NCBI GenBank assembly: GCA_905214305.1
Contig: CAJMLK010000001.1
Span: 1 to 64,000, forward strand
From: an uncultured bacterium
GTDB taxonomy: Bacteria > Desulfobacterota > Desulfovibrionia > Desulfovibrionales > Desulfovibrionaceae
Length of the DNA stretch: 64,000 bases
Reading direction: 5' to 3'
Every line of letters begins with the position of its first letter. The stretch's first letter is position 1. Below the pieces are notes generated by a model. It made no database searches. It had not been told where the DNA came from and worked only from the letters and a program-made list of their open reading frames with translations. Shown one piece after another: positions 17,074 through 27,380 of the stretch. The translations under genes and the position numbers were made by a program.

Positions 17074-18711
17074 TCACACCTTCTTGCGCAGTACCGCACC
17101 AAACATGCCCTCAAGCCAGGGATGGTCATGCTCTGTCTGCCACTGGCGCTCAAGGGTCAAATCTGAATTGCTTTCAAGCAGTTGGTCAATGGCACGCTCG
17201 TTTTCCGCCGGGTTGAGCGTGCAGGTCATGTAGGCCAGCTCACGGCCCGGCTGCAATATTCCGGCAAGGGTGCGCAGCATGTTCTGCTGCAAGGCTTCAA
17301 GTTCAGCAAGATGTTGCGGTTCACGTCTGCGGATGTCCGGCCTCCGGGCCAAAACCCCGAGACCGGAACAGGGCGCGTCCACCAGAATATGCCCCGGCCA
17401 TTGCCGCAGCGGGGGCACAACGGCGTCCGCAAGGCAGTGCGGCGGCACTGGCAGCCCAAGCGTTGCACACTGACCCGGAAGCCCGCGCAAACGCGAAAAT
17501 GAACGGTCTGAGCACAAGGCCACAGGAACGCCCCACTCCATCAGTGCCGCGCTTTTGCCGCCATGTCCGGCGCAGGCATCCCACACCGGTTCGTTCCAGC
17601 GGTCAAGGCCCAAAGCAAGCAAGGCGTGTTGCGATCCGGCCGACTGGCGGCTCAGCGCCCCGCACGCGACCCATTCCCGCAGATCACGCCCAAGGGCCTC
17701 ACGCGGCATGGCTCCGGGAGCAAAGGCAAGACCCCACGCACCAATGGCAACGGGAGCCTGCCGGTTGTCCTGCAGCTCCAGCAGCGGATTCCTGTCCGCA
17801 AGGCCAGCGTGCCCTTCCGGCAACCCGGCGCCATGCTCAGGGTCTGCCAGGGACGCGCCGCACGGCGCATCTGATCGGGAAACAGCCGGTCCCGAAGCTG
17901 CTGGCGCTGAAGCGTCCAGTGCTGGAATCATTGGCGACTGCGCGGCTACCGCCCCGTGCGGCGACGCCAGAGCCGTGTACAAAGCCGGAGCATCAGCGTG
18001 TTGCGCATTAATCCGCAATGCGGCCCAGGGGCGCTCAAAAGAGCGTTGCATTAACGCGAGGGCCGCGTGCTCGCCATAGGCAGCGCGCCACATCTCCCCT
18101 ATCCACAAGGGTACGGAATAAAAGATGCATTTACCAAAAAAACTGTCGTCACCGGCCGCGCCCTGCCGATGCTTTTTCCCGTCTGGCCGCCCAGAATAAA
18201 AGGACTGCTGCGCCGGTTCACTGCCCATGCGCTGCAACGACCGCAATGCGCCGTTAGCCACACGGGCCAGCCCCTGTCCCAGAAGCGTCCGCACCTGCTC
18301 CACGGCTTCATGAACCACCGCGTGGGGCGGAACCCTGTCCTGAAACAGCAGCCCGTAAACTGCCAGCGCCAACAAGAGCTGCATGGGGCGCGGTAATCCC
18401 TCCGGGCGCGGCAACACCCTGTGCAGCAAGAAATCGAGGCGCAGCTCAGTACGCAGACAGCCATACACAAGTTCAGTACACAGCGCCTTGTCCTGAGGCG
18501 CGAGATCACAACACCTGCCGGAATTGTCGCTGTGCCGGTCGGCGCGGGAATTGCGGCGTGAACCGCGTGAGCTTCCGTGAGCTTCAGGGGCCTCTAGAAC
18601 AGCCGCAAGGGCCTGCTGCGCACTCAGGCCGCCATCGACCAGCAGCAGCGCCCGCAGGGCAGCCGTACGGCCGTTACAGGGCAGTTTGCGCAATGGTATG
18701 TTCCTGCTCAT
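17074..18711 (-). CDS. RsmB/NOP2/Sun-family RNA m5C methyltransferase
   Basis: This 545-residue protein starts with a NusB-like RNA-binding region (AALRALLLVDGGLSAQQAL; LCTELVYGCLRTELRLDFLL). The C-terminal Rossmann methyltransferase domain has SAM motif VWDACAGHGGKSAALMEWG, the motif IV Cys in DAPCSGLGVLARRPDIR and the catalytic motif VI Cys in MTCTLNPAENE. RsmB makes m5C967 in 16S rRNA. It is longer than the usual roughly 430 residues because of low-complexity linkers (Ala/Pro/Ser-rich) in the middle. Its start overlaps the stop of the DUF116 gene by 4 bp (ATGA), so both are coupled. Def, fmt, DUF116 and rsmB-like genes form one neighbourhood. Confidence 0.88.
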   Translation of the reverse strand: MSRNIPLRKLPCNGRTAALRALLLVDGGLSAQQALAAVLEAPEAHGSSRGSRRNSRADRHSDNSGRCCDLAPQDKALCTELVYGCLRTELRLDFLLHRVLPRPEGLPRPMQLLLALAVYGLLFQDRVPPHAVVHEAVEQVRTLLGQGLARVANGALRSLQRMGSEPAQQSFYSGRPDGKKHRQGAAGDDSFFGKCIFYSVPLWIGEMWRAAYGEHAALALMQRSFERPWAALRINAQHADAPALYTALASPHGAVAAQSPMIPALDASAPAASGPAVSRSDAPCGASLADPEHGAGLPEGHAGLADRNPLLELQDNRQAPVAIGAWGLAFAPGAMPREALGRDLREWVACGALSRQSAGSQHALLALGLDRWNEPVWDACAGHGGKSAALMEWGVPVALCSDRSFSRLRGLPGQCATLGLPVPPHCLADAVVPPLRQWPGHILVDAPCSGLGVLARRPDIRRREPQHLAELEALQQNMLRTLAGILQPGRELAYMTCTLNPAENERAIDQLLESNSDLTLERQWQTEHDHPWLEGMFGAVLRKKV

Positions 18712-19583
18712 TCTCTGCCTTCTCCGTGGGATATGACCCTGATGACGGGCGCGGGGCCGTGGCCTGTCTGTCCGCACGCCCCGGCGTCGCCAAGACCGAG
18801 AAACAGCCGCACCGCGTCCTCAAGGGCCGCCAGCGGCACAAGGGTATCAAGGCACGGCCCGTTGGGCCGCATGTTCAACACGCCAAAAACCGGCAGGGGA
18901 TAACTGTCCTGTATGCCCGAGGTAAGGTCGCGCTCGCAGGCCACGGCAATGATGCAGCGCGGTCTGGTCTGCACAACAATGCGCCGTGCAATGGTTCCCC
19001 CTGTGGCAATGGCAAGATGTATGCCATACCTGTCGCGCAAATCCAGCAAGTCACCAACAGGACACTGGCCGCAGCGCCTGCACAGATCTGCATTGTGTAC
19101 AAGACGGTGCGGACATAAAGAACGTTGCACACAATGGGGCAGCAGCAAGAGCAGTTCATCAGGATTCACTGCCCTGCGGCAGGAAAGCACAAGTTCGTTA
19201 TTGACCTTGATAAAGCTGCGCCGCACCTTGCCGCGTTCAATGCCGACAAATTTTGCCAGCAGTTCCATGAGCGGGAAAAAAAGGCGGATGGTGATGTGGC
19301 GCACGCTGCGCGCGCCGGGCAGCGCCTTGCCCGTGTAGATGTGAAACACCAGCATGAGGCACAGCCACATGAGCGCCCCGATGCTCAAAAGCCCCACGGT
19401 GATACTGAGCCGCTCAAGCCAGACCACGCCGTCCAGCGCGTCAGACCACGGCAGAATAAGAAAAACCGCCAGACCGAGACAGACCACCAGACAGGACGCC
19501 AGCATCAGTCCGATAAAGATGCGCTTGCGCGCGCCTCCATATTGCTCGGGCGGCAGCGAAAAAGGCGATTTACGCAGCTTCAT
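18708..19583 (-). CDS. DUF116 membrane-anchored cysteine-rich protein
   Basis: This 291-residue protein has two N-terminal membrane segments (about 23-46 and 62-86). A cytoplasmic DUF116 domain follows, with clustered cysteines (HCVQRSLCPHRL, DLCRRCGQCPVGDL, RPRCIIAVACERDL) that could hold a metal or Fe-S site. The family is widespread in anaerobes, often beside fmt and rsmB, and has no established activity. Here it overlaps the rsmB-like gene and follows fmt, from which it is separated by a repeat element and a terminator. Confidence 0.85.
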   Translation of the reverse strand: MKLRKSPFSLPPEQYGGARKRIFIGLMLASCLVVCLGLAVFLILPWSDALDGVVWLERLSITVGLLSIGALMWLCLMLVFHIYTGKALPGARSVRHITIRLFFPLMELLAKFVGIERGKVRRSFIKVNNELVLSCRRAVNPDELLLLLPHCVQRSLCPHRLVHNADLCRRCGQCPVGDLLDLRDRYGIHLAIATGGTIARRIVVQTRPRCIIAVACERDLTSGIQDSYPLPVFGVLNMRPNGPCLDTLVPLAALEDAVRLFLGLGDAGACGQTGHGPAPVIRVISHGEGRE

Positions 19584-19717
19584 GAAACCTCAGGGGGTAT
19601 GCGCCGACATAAAATGACCGGCAAAAAGGCCCAAACTGATTAAAAAAGGGCCTATGGCTTTTTTTACGCCTCACGCGGGCCATGCGCAACAAAGGGCCTT
19701 GATGCATGCCCGTATAC

Positions 19718-19750
19718 AAAAAAGAAAAAAAAGAGGCCCAAATGAGCCTC
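19718..19750 (-). terminator. Intrinsic terminator downstream of fmt
   Basis: Read on the minus strand, GAGGCTCATTTGGGCCTC (19750-19733) forms a short stem and is followed by a run of T residues. It lies about 350 bp beyond the fmt stop, with a repeat element in between. Confidence 0.6.
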
Positions 19751-19767
19751 CCGGAGACAGATCAACA

Positions 19768-19917
19768 TGAGCGCAAACGAGCTTTGAGCATGCACATTCT
19801 CAAAGTTTACGGCACGCCCGCTCCAGTGTCTGGCCGCGCGGCCAAACCATGCCTGCGCCTCCGGGCCGGGCGTCTGCTCCCGCATCCCCCAGAGCAATTT
19901 CAAAGTCATATTGCTCC
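19768..19917. repeat. Dispersed palindromic element, near-complete copy
   Basis: The left arm GAGCATGCACATTCTCAAAG, the CGCGCGGCC middle and the right arm AGAGCAATTTCAAAGTCATATTGCTC match the 150-bp reference copy. It lies between the fmt stop codon and the fmt-side terminator. The other bases of the 514-bp gap (19584-20097) show no gene. Confidence 0.75.
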
Positions 19918-20097
19918 GGGATCTTGCCGTGACCGCAAGACGCTGCTCGATCCCCACCGCTTCCGGTCAGGGCCTCCTGTCACAGGCAAAAACAGGAGCA
20001 GAGTTTTGGGAGGTAGAGCGAGGGAGAGACATCCTTTTGCAAAAGAGTCCCTCCCCACAGAAAAATTCAACAGTAAATCACATGCTCCCAGCAGCCG

Positions 20098-21111
20098 CTA
20101 CTGAGGCTCTTCCGGTGACCGGGCCATGCCGCACACGCCCTGAGGAAGATTCTTGAGGCTGCCGTTAAGCAGGTCACGCGCGGGCATGTCCTTGCGGCCC
20201 TCGGGACGCACCATGCCGAGCACATACCAGCAGTCACCGCAGGCAATGGCCATGCCCTGCCCGTCGTGCCGTACGCTGCCCGGCGCAATACCGGCTGTCG
20301 CCTCACCCGTTGTTCCGGGTGAAACAATGAGCGGCATGGCCTGTGCGGCAAAATCCGCTGCCGCATCAAGGTGCAGCACCGTGCGCGCTCCGGGTTTGGG
20401 CGTAACACCGCGTATCTGCGCATGCACCTGGGCCGCAGTGCGCGACCAGTCCACATAGCCGTCACGCTTGCAAAGCTTGGCCGCGTGAGTGGCAAGACGT
20501 TCATCCTGCTCCACGGCCACTGCCCTGCCTTCCATGAGATCATCCAGAACGGTGACCAGCAGTTCCGCCCCCATCAGCGCAAGGGCATCATGCAGGCTGC
20601 CCGAGGTATGCTCACCGATAAGAGTATCGTCCACGGCATAAACAGGCCCGGCATCAAGTCGGCTGCCAATGCGCATTATGGAAATGCCCGCTCTGGCTCC
20701 GGGCTGCCAGCCTTCCATGACGGCACGCTGTATGGGGGCAGCGCCACGCAGACCCGGCAGGATCGAGGCATGAACATTGACCGGCGCAAGGCGCGGCATG
20801 TCCAGCACGGCGTCAGGCAGAATAAGCCCGTAGGCGGCCACAGCCAGCACGTCGGGCCTGAAGGAGGCCAGCTCGGCCTGAGCTTCGGCCCCCTTGAGGC
20901 TGGCGGGCTGACACACGGGAATGCCCAGTTCCAGAGCAAGCTTTTTCACGGCGGACATGGCAAGCTTTTGGCCGCGCCCCGCCGGACGGTCAGGCTGCGT
21001 GTATACAGCAACAATATGGGCACGCGGCCAGGCCGCCAGCCTTTTCAGACTGGCGGCCGCAAAGCCGGGAGTACCCATAAACACTATACGGCAGTCTTTT
21101 TCTTGAGCCAT
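20098..21111 (-). CDS. fmt: Methionyl-tRNA formyltransferase
   Basis: This 337-residue protein has the formyltransferase core IVFMGTPGFAAASLKRL at the start, the catalytic segment NVHASILPGLRGAAPIQRA and the partner Asp in GSRLDAGPVY. A C-terminal OB-like domain binds the tRNA. It formylates initiator Met-tRNA with 10-formyl-THF. The start overlaps the last 28 bp of def, the usual pairing with the enzyme that removes the formyl group. No strong ribosome binding site is seen, consistent with translational coupling. Confidence 0.95.
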   Translation of the reverse strand: MAQEKDCRIVFMGTPGFAAASLKRLAAWPRAHIVAVYTQPDRPAGRGQKLAMSAVKKLALELGIPVCQPASLKGAEAQAELASFRPDVLAVAAYGLILPDAVLDMPRLAPVNVHASILPGLRGAAPIQRAVMEGWQPGARAGISIMRIGSRLDAGPVYAVDDTLIGEHTSGSLHDALALMGAELLVTVLDDLMEGRAVAVEQDERLATHAAKLCKRDGYVDWSRTAAQVHAQIRGVTPKPGARTVLHLDAAADFAAQAMPLIVSPGTTGEATAGIAPGSVRHDGQGMAIACGDCWYVLGMVRPEGRKDMPARDLLNGSLKNLPQGVCGMARSPEEPQ

Positions 21112-21602
21112 TTTTTAACCTTGCTGTCATACAGGCTGCGCCGCAGGCGGCTCACCTTGTCAATAAACAGTATGCCGTCAAGATGGTCGTATTCGTGCTG
21201 CATGACAATGGCGGCAAAGTCTTCCAGATCTTCTTCAATGACATTGCCGTCAAGATCGGTGGCGCTCAAATGCGCCTTGCTCATGCGCTTTACGTCCGCA
21301 CGGTAGTTCATGGGCACGGAAAGACATCCTTCCTGCTCGCTGACGATCTGCTCGCCGGAGAGCGTCAGCACCGGATTGATGAGCACGCGGGGGTTGCGTT
21401 CATCTTTCTGGGCAGAAGGGTCCATAACCAGCATGCGTATATTGTGCCCCACCTGAGGCGCGGCAAGTCCCACGCCCGGGGCCTCATACATGGTTTCGAG
21501 CATGTCCGCTGCAAGCCGGCGGATTTCGTCCGTCACTTCCGCAACAGGCTCGCACACCTCTTTGAGGCGCGGATCAGGATAGGTAACAATATCAAGAATC
21601 AT
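21084..21602 (-). CDS. def: Peptide deformylase
   Basis: This 172-residue enzyme has the three family motifs in order: GVGLAAPQ (43-50 region), EGCLSVP with the metal-binding Cys, and QHEYDHLDG with two metal-binding His and the catalytic Glu. It removes the N-formyl group from nascent proteins. It is 44 bp after aspS and overlaps fmt. Confidence 0.96.
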   Translation of the reverse strand: MILDIVTYPDPRLKEVCEPVAEVTDEIRRLAADMLETMYEAPGVGLAAPQVGHNIRMLVMDPSAQKDERNPRVLINPVLTLSGEQIVSEQEGCLSVPMNYRADVKRMSKAHLSATDLDGNVIEEDLEDFAAIVMQHEYDHLDGILFIDKVSRLRRSLYDSKVKKWLKKKTAV

Positions 21603-21646
21603 AGCTGCTTCCTTGTGCTCAAAGCCTGACGGCCGGTGGGCGTTGT

Positions 21647-23548
21647 CTATTCCGCCTTTTCAGCCGTTGCGGGCTTGTCGGTCGTGCCTTTTTCACCGGG
21701 CTGCTCACGAAGGCGCAGGCCAAGTTCCCGCAGCTGCTTGGCCGCCACGGGCGAGGGGGCATCCGTCATGAGGCAGGTGGCCTTTTGCGTCTTGGGGAAG
21801 GCGATAACGTCGCGAATACTGCTGGCCCCGGACAGCAACATGATAAGGCGGTCAAGACCGAAGGCAAGGCCGCCGTGCGGCGGCGCGCCATGCTCCAGCG
21901 CCTGAATAAGGAAGCCGAACTGGCTTTCGGCCTGCTCGGGGGTAAAGCCAAGGGCCTCAAACATGCGACGCTGCACTTCGCCGGAATGGATACGGATGGA
22001 GCCACCGCCCACCTCGCTGCCGTTGAGCACCATGTCATAGGCACGGGCGCGGGCGCGGGCGGGGTCGCTGGTCATGATGTCCATATGACCGGGAGCCGGT
22101 GAGGTAAAGGGATGGTGGCAAGCCACATAGCGCTTTTCTTCCTCATCGTACTCATACAGCGGGAAGTCGGTAACCCAGAGGAAATTGAAGGTGTTTTCAG
22201 GTATCAGGTGCATATGGTTGGCCAGATGCACGCGCAGGTTGCCCAGCGCCGCATTGACCATGCCCGGCTCTCCCGCCTGGAAAAAGACGATATCGCCCAC
22301 CTGAAGGTCCAGCGCTGCGGCAATGCCCTTGCGCTCTTCATCGGAAAGGAACTTGGCAATGGGCGACTGCCATTCGTCGGCCTTGATCTTGATCCAGGCC
22401 AGACCCTGCGCGCCGTAGATTTTCACAAATTCGGTAAAGGCGTCTATTTCCTTGCGGGTCATGCCTTCGCCGCCGGGAACCTTCATGCCCTTGACCAGCG
22501 GGGCCGTGGCAAACAGCTTGAAGCCTGAACCGCGCACAATTTCCGTAATGTCCACAAGCTCCAGACCAAAACGGGTATCGGGCTTGTCCACGCCGTAGCG
22601 GGCCATGGCTTCGTCCCAGGGCATGCGCGGGAACGGCAGGCTGAGCTCCTTGCCCATGACGTCCTTGAACACGCGGGCCATAAGCCTTTCGGCCATGCTC
22701 ATGACAGTTTCTTCGTCCGCAAAGCTCATTTCAATGTCCACCTGGGTGAACTCGGGCTGGCGGTCGGCGCGCAAGTCTTCGTCGCGGAAGCAGCGCACAA
22801 TCTGGAAATAGCGATCCATGCCCGCCACCATGAGCAGCTGCTTGAACAGCTGCGGCGACTGCGGCAGGGCATAGAATTCACCGGCATTGAGACGGCTGGG
22901 AACCAGAAAGTCGCGCGCGCCCTCGGGCGTGGACTTGGTGAGCACGGGTGTTTCCACTTCCACAAAGCCGTCTTCATCCAGATGGCGGCGTATGCACTGG
23001 GCCACCTTGTGGCGCAGGCGCAGGTTGTCCTGCATGCGGGGACGGCGCAGATCAAGATAGCGCCATGCAAGGCGCAGATTCTCGCCCGCATCACAACGGT
23101 TTTCAATGGCAAAGGGCGGGGTTTTGGAAGTATTGAGCAGCTTCCATTCCGTAACCACTACCTCGACTTCGCCGGTGATCATGTTGGGGTTCACCATGCC
23201 CTCGGGGCGCGGGCGCACCACGCCCTTGATGGCAAGCACGTACTCCGAACGCAGAATGTGCGCGTTCTTGTGTGCTTCCGGGGCGGCATCGGGGCTGAAG
23301 ACCACCTGGGTAAGACCCGAACGGTCGCGCAGGTCCACAAAGATAAGACCGCCGTGGTCGCGCCGGTACTGCACCCAGCCCATGAGGCAGACTTCCTGCC
23401 CGTTGTTGGCAAGGGTCAGCTCACCGCAGGTCTGGCTGCGATGCCAGTCCCCAAGGCCGGTGATGTACTTCTGGTGTTCCTGCTGCACGTCCTGGCCCTG
23501 CGCGGCGGCCTGGGCCGTCTGCTCTGCCATCTGGCTTTCTTCAGTCAT
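21647..23548 (-). CDS. aspS: Aspartyl-tRNA synthetase
   Basis: This 633-residue protein has the N-terminal anticodon-binding OB fold ([31 protein letters not shown]). The class II core follows with motif 2-like [23 protein letters not shown] (split over about 20 residues each), the bacterial GAD insertion (about 330-430) and motif 3 [14 protein letters not shown]. It charges tRNA(Asp), or tRNA(Asp) and tRNA(Asn) in organisms without AsnRS. Two starts six codons apart are possible. It begins one base after the hisS stop (TAA C ATG). Confidence 0.96.
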   Translation of the reverse strand: MTEESQMAEQTAQAAAQGQDVQQEHQKYITGLGDWHRSQTCGELTLANNGQEVCLMGWVQYRRDHGGLIFVDLRDRSGLTQVVFSPDAAPEAHKNAHILRSEYVLAIKGVVRPRPEGMVNPNMITGEVEVVVTEWKLLNTSKTPPFAIENRCDAGENLRLAWRYLDLRRPRMQDNLRLRHKVAQCIRRHLDEDGFVEVETPVLTKSTPEGARDFLVPSRLNAGEFYALPQSPQLFKQLLMVAGMDRYFQIVRCFRDEDLRADRQPEFTQVDIEMSFADEETVMSMAERLMARVFKDVMGKELSLPFPRMPWDEAMARYGVDKPDTRFGLELVDITEIVRGSGFKLFATAPLVKGMKVPGGEGMTRKEIDAFTEFVKIYGAQGLAWIKIKADEWQSPIAKFLSDEERKGIAAALDLQVGDIVFFQAGEPGMVNAALGNLRVHLANHMHLIPENTFNFLWVTDFPLYEYDEEEKRYVACHHPFTSPAPGHMDIMTSDPARARARAYDMVLNGSEVGGGSIRIHSGEVQRRMFEALGFTPEQAESQFGFLIQALEHGAPPHGGLAFGLDRLIMLLSGASSIRDVIAFPKTQKATCLMTDAPSPVAAKQLRELGLRLREQPGEKGTTDKPATAEKAE

Positions 23549-23549
23549 G

Positions 23550-24800
23550 TTAGTTGGTTCCCGTTTGCAAAATGTGTAGTGCCTGGGCTTGCGGCACAGT
23601 GGTCTGCTCTCCGCTTTCCAGATTTTTTACAACCACAGTGTTCTGGGCCGCTTCGTCCGGTCCCATGATGAGGCAATAACGCGCGCCGGACTTGCCGGCC
23701 TGACGCATAAGGCTTTTAAAGCCCGCCTCGCTGAAATTCATTTCGCCCCGCAGGCCCGCAGCGCGCAACGTTTGCGTCAGTGCATAGCCCTGCGCCCTGC
23801 TTTGCGCATCCATGCCCACAAGATAGAAGTCCGCCGGAACAGCGTCCCCGGCTCCCATCATGAGGGCCAGACGTTCCATGCCGGCGGCAAAGCCCACGCC
23901 AGGGGCATCAGGCCCGCCCAGGCTTCTGATAAGCCCGTCATAGCGGCCGCCGCCTGCAACGGCAGCCTGCGCGCCGATACTGCCGCTTACCACCTCAAAG
24001 GTGGTGCGGCAATAGTAGTCAAGCCCGCGCACAAGCCTGTGGTCAAGCTCAAAGGGCAGGTTTTCGCTGTTGAGCAGGTCAAGCACCGTGTCAAAATGCG
24101 CCCTGCACTCCGGACAGTTATAGTCCAGCAGTTTAGGGGCCGCATCGGTGATGGCCCGGCAGCCGGGCTGCTTGCAGTCCAGCACGCGCAAGGGATTGGT
24201 ATGCACCCTGCGGGCGCAGTCCGGGCACAGGGCGGTGCTGTCCACGCTTTCAAGATAGGCCAGCAGCGCTTCCTTGAACCTGGGGCGGCACTGGGAGCAG
24301 CCCAGAGAATTGACCTTGAGGGTCAGATCTTCAAGGCCCAGGGCATCAAGAAAGCGCAGCAGCATGCTGATAAGATCGGCATCGGCATAGGGGCTGTGCG
24401 AACCGAGGCATTCACAGTTGATCTGGTGGAACTGCCGCATGCGGCCCTTTTGCGGCCGCTCGTAGCGGAACATGGGCCCGGTGGTGAACAGGCGGCTTAC
24501 CGGTTCCCTGTTGGCGAGGCCGCTTTCGATATAGGCACGCATGACGCCCGCCGTGGCTTCGGGCCGCAGGGTAAGCGATCTGTCCTTGCGGTCGGGAAAG
24601 GTATACATCTCTTTTTGCACCACGTCGGTTTCCTCACCGATGGAGCGCTGAAAAAGCTCGGTAAATTCCACAATGGGCGTGCGCAGTTCCACAAAGCCGT
24701 AGCGGCCAAAAATATCCCGCGCGGTATTTTCCATACGGGTAAAGATGTCGCTGTCCGGCGGAAACATGTCCGCGAAGCCTTTGATGCGTGCAATGCTCAT
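23550..24800 (-). CDS. hisS: Histidyl-tRNA synthetase
   Basis: This 416-residue class II synthetase has motif 1 region [17 protein letters not shown] [15 protein letters not shown], motif 2 [17 protein letters not shown] and [16 protein letters not shown], the HisA/B motifs [15 protein letters not shown] and GGGRYDGLI, and a C-terminal anticodon domain. The ATG at 24800 follows GAGGACGAC. The open frame continues 64 codons upstream, but that extension is translated repeat DNA and should be discarded. It forms a tight pair with aspS. Upstream lies an inverted copy of the dispersed element. Confidence 0.96.
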   Translation of the reverse strand: MSIARIKGFADMFPPDSDIFTRMENTARDIFGRYGFVELRTPIVEFTELFQRSIGEETDVVQKEMYTFPDRKDRSLTLRPEATAGVMRAYIESGLANREPVSRLFTTGPMFRYERPQKGRMRQFHQINCECLGSHSPYADADLISMLLRFLDALGLEDLTLKVNSLGCSQCRPRFKEALLAYLESVDSTALCPDCARRVHTNPLRVLDCKQPGCRAITDAAPKLLDYNCPECRAHFDTVLDLLNSENLPFELDHRLVRGLDYYCRTTFEVVSGSIGAQAAVAGGGRYDGLIRSLGGPDAPGVGFAAGMERLALMMGAGDAVPADFYLVGMDAQSRAQGYALTQTLRAAGLRGEMNFSEAGFKSLMRQAGKSGARYCLIMGPDEAAQNTVVVKNLESGEQTTVPQAQALHILQTGTN

Positions 24801-24822
24801 GTCGTCCTCAATGGTGGCGCAA

Positions 24823-25013
24823 TAGAGAATTTCAGCGTGAAACTGCTCTGACTGCTGCGCTGGCAGCCGTCCGCCGCAAAGGTGTCCGCGCAGCTTCAGC
24901 CTCGCCACAGGGGCCTGTGGTCGAAGACGGCTGCGCTCTGTATTTGCGCTGTGAAACGCCGCAGTGAGCGTATTACGGCTGTGAGAATACAATTCTCAAA
25001 GGTAAGACGCTCT
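24823..25013. repeat. Dispersed palindromic element, inverted and expanded copy
   Basis: In reverse orientation it runs from TAGAGAATTTCAGCGTGAAACTGCTCTG through the GC-rich middle to GTGAGAATACAATTCTCAAAG and GCTCT. At about 191 bp it is longer than the reference because the middle region is expanded. It fills most of the gap between purF and hisS. Confidence 0.7.
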
Positions 25014-25051
25014 TGTGTCCCTGAGCCTGAATTTTTGCCCGGGGCCAGAAA

Positions 25052-26455
25052 TTAGCGTGAACCGCAGGAGCCTTCAAGCTTAAACTTGCCGCCGCATTCA
25101 TCGCAAGGCACGGGGTACTCGCCGGTAAAGCAGGCCATGCAGTAGTGCTGCGGTTCGCTCACGGCGCCCATAAGCCCTTCAATGCTCAGGTAATGCAGAG
25201 AATCCACATCCAGCTTGCGCTGTATTTCTTCCAGTGAATGCTGCGCGGCAATAAGCTCGCCCCGTGATGAAAAGTCTATGCCATAATGGCAGGGCGACAT
25301 GACCGGCGGTGAAGAAATGCGTATATGCACCTCTTTTGCACCCAGTTCGCGCAGCTTTTTTACACGGGTCATCATGGTTGTGCCGCGCACGATGCTGTCG
25401 TCAATAATGCAGATGCGCTTGCCTTCAATCATTTCACGCACGGGATTGATCTTTACCCGCACGCCGAAGCTGCGCATGCTTTGCGAAGGCTGAATAAACG
25501 TGCGCCCCACATAGTGGTTGCGTATCATGGCATGCTCGTAGGGCAGGCCCGAACGCTGGGCGAAACCAAGGGCCGGATAAATGCCCGAGTCAGGAAAAGG
25601 CATGACAAAATCCACATCCGGCGCGGATTCCGTAGCCAGATTCCAGCCCATCTTTTTACGGCACTGGTATACCTGTTCGCCAAAAACATAGGAGTCCGGC
25701 CGTGCAAAATAGATCAGCTCGAAAATGCACTGGGCGGGCTTTTCCGGCATGGGGCTTATGAGGCGTTCGCTGCGAACGCTGTTGCCTTCAACCACCACCA
25801 CTTCACCCGGCTCCACCGTGCGAACGAATTCGGCCTCAAGCAGGTCAAAGGCACAGGTTTCAGAGGCAAAGACGGGGCTGCCGTCCATGCGCCCGAAAGC
25901 AAGCGGATGAAAGCCGTGAGGATCGCGCACGGCCACCATGACACCGTCAGCCATGACCAGAAGGCAGTACGCCCCCTGCACCCTGTAGCACGCCTCCTTG
26001 ACGGCTCCGGGCAGGTCATTGTGGCGCAGGGCGCGCACCAGAAGGTGCATGAACACCTCGGTGTCGTTGCTGGTGGAAAAAATGGCCCCTTCGTTTTCCA
26101 GATCTTCGCGCAATTGACCGGCGTTGACCAGATTGCCGTTATGGGCCAGCGCAATGGCTCTGCCCTTGTAGTTGGCAAGAAAAGGCTGGGCATTGCCGCT
26201 GGACGAACTGCCCGTGGTGGAATAGCGCACATGCCCCACAGCGTGACGCCCGGTGAGGCGTTGCAGATCAGCCTCGGAAAACACATCGGGCACAAGGCCC
26301 ATGCCGCGACGCTCGTGAACGGTCTTGCCGTCAAACGTGACTATGCCCGCACTTTCCTGTCCCCGGTGCTGCTGGGCATAAAGGCCGAAATAGGCCAGAC
26401 GGGCAGCATCGTCATGGTCATAAATGCCGAAAACACCGCATTCGTGCTTAATCAT
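25052..26455 (-). CDS. purF: Amidophosphoribosyltransferase PurF, Fe-S type
   Basis: This 467-residue enzyme commits PRPP to purine synthesis. The short propeptide MIKHE precedes the N-terminal nucleophile Cys of ECGVFGIYDHD. The glutaminase domain has QQHRGQESAGI and HNGNLVN. The PRPP loop is ICIIDDSIVRGTTM. Cysteines at KPAQCIFE, SPPVMSPCHYG and HYCMACFTG match the four [4Fe-4S] ligands of the Bacillus-type enzyme, which makes the protein oxygen sensitive. It begins 5 bp after the preceding lipoprotein gene. Confidence 0.95.
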   Translation of the reverse strand: MIKHECGVFGIYDHDDAARLAYFGLYAQQHRGQESAGIVTFDGKTVHERRGMGLVPDVFSEADLQRLTGRHAVGHVRYSTTGSSSSGNAQPFLANYKGRAIALAHNGNLVNAGQLREDLENEGAIFSTSNDTEVFMHLLVRALRHNDLPGAVKEACYRVQGAYCLLVMADGVMVAVRDPHGFHPLAFGRMDGSPVFASETCAFDLLEAEFVRTVEPGEVVVVEGNSVRSERLISPMPEKPAQCIFELIYFARPDSYVFGEQVYQCRKKMGWNLATESAPDVDFVMPFPDSGIYPALGFAQRSGLPYEHAMIRNHYVGRTFIQPSQSMRSFGVRVKINPVREMIEGKRICIIDDSIVRGTTMMTRVKKLRELGAKEVHIRISSPPVMSPCHYGIDFSSRGELIAAQHSLEEIQRKLDVDSLHYLSIEGLMGAVSEPQHYCMACFTGEYPVPCDECGGKFKLEGSCGSR

Positions 26456-26460
26456 AAGCC

Positions 26461-27369
26461 TTACTTCTTCAGTTTTTTGCGCAAATGCGCAATGCGATTG
26501 TCGATGACCGACGGATTGGGGTATGCGTCGCGCGCCAGTTCAAATTGTTTCAGGGCTTCCGTGCCCTTGCCCAGCTGTTCCAGGGCGTCGGCCAGCAAAT
26601 AGCCGGCCAGCCCGCGCAGGTTCTGGTCAGGATCGCTGTCCAGTATCTGCTGTGAAAGATCCGCCACATCCTGCCAGCGCTCCCGGGCCATATTCTGGTC
26701 GGCAAGATCATACATGCACATGATCTTGTCGTGATCCGGCAGGGGCAGGCCAAGACACTGCTGAAGCGTGTCCTCTCCGGCATCAAAACGCCGCAGGCTG
26801 AACTGCATGGCCGCCAGCCGCCGGTGACCTTCAAGCACCTGCTCCGGGCCAAGACCGCCAAGCCCTATGTAGACGTTCCAGATATCCACGGCACGTTCAT
26901 GACGGTGCAGGTTTTCATTGACCTCGGCCATGCGCCGCAGGACGACCGCGCTGCGGGCATCGTCGTCCATATACTCTTCCAGCATGGTTTCGAGATATTC
27001 CAGGCTGGCCCGAGGCTCCTGCCCCGCGGCATTGACCACAAGCAGCAACTGCTGCCAGGCTTCCCAGCGGTCGTCCGCACTCTGACTGTCCTGTGCCTCA
27101 CGCAGATAACGCTCAAGCAGCCTTTCGGCAAGGGACCACTGACGCTGTGCCACAGCTTCCCTGGCCTGAGAGAGGTCATCACCCTGCAACGCGGGGCTGT
27201 CACAGCCAGCAAGGCCAAGGCAGAAACAGAAAGCCACGGCCAGCGCAAGCCTGCGCGCCACCGAAAAAATAAAAAAACCGCGCCTTGCAGGGGCACGTTG
27301 CCGCCCTTCAGGCGGACAGGGGGGCATTGCCCCCCTGAAACCACGTTTTTCAACAGTGAAAAACATCAT
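26461..27369 (-). CDS. Outer-membrane-type lipoprotein with TPR-like helices
   Basis: This protein of up to 302 residues has a signal peptide and lipobox (LAVAFCFCLGLAGC, near residues 43-56) followed by helical TPR-like repeats to the end (for example LAGYLLADALEQLGKGTEALKQFELARD). It resembles BamD/YfgL-type scaffolding lipoproteins in build but not in recognisable sequence. The start is uncertain. The first 40 residues are encoded over a strong hairpin (CAGGGGGGC/GCCCCCCTG, 27321-27341), and a later start close to the signal peptide is possible. It lies 11 bp after gyrA and 5 bp before purF. Confidence 0.7.
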   Translation of the reverse strand: MMFFTVEKRGFRGAMPPCPPEGRQRAPARRGFFIFSVARRLALAVAFCFCLGLAGCDSPALQGDDLSQAREAVAQRQWSLAERLLERYLREAQDSQSADDRWEAWQQLLLVVNAAGQEPRASLEYLETMLEEYMDDDARSAVVLRRMAEVNENLHRHERAVDIWNVYIGLGGLGPEQVLEGHRRLAAMQFSLRRFDAGEDTLQQCLGLPLPDHDKIMCMYDLADQNMARERWQDVADLSQQILDSDPDQNLRGLAGYLLADALEQLGKGTEALKQFELARDAYPNPSVIDNRIAHLRKKLKK

Positions 27370-27380
27370 GCGGGTCCATA

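Noticed and set aside
17463..18079. Plus-strand open frames within the rsmB-like gene
   Set aside because: They lie opposite a gene with clear catalytic motifs and show only Arg/Ala/Pro-rich shadow sequence.
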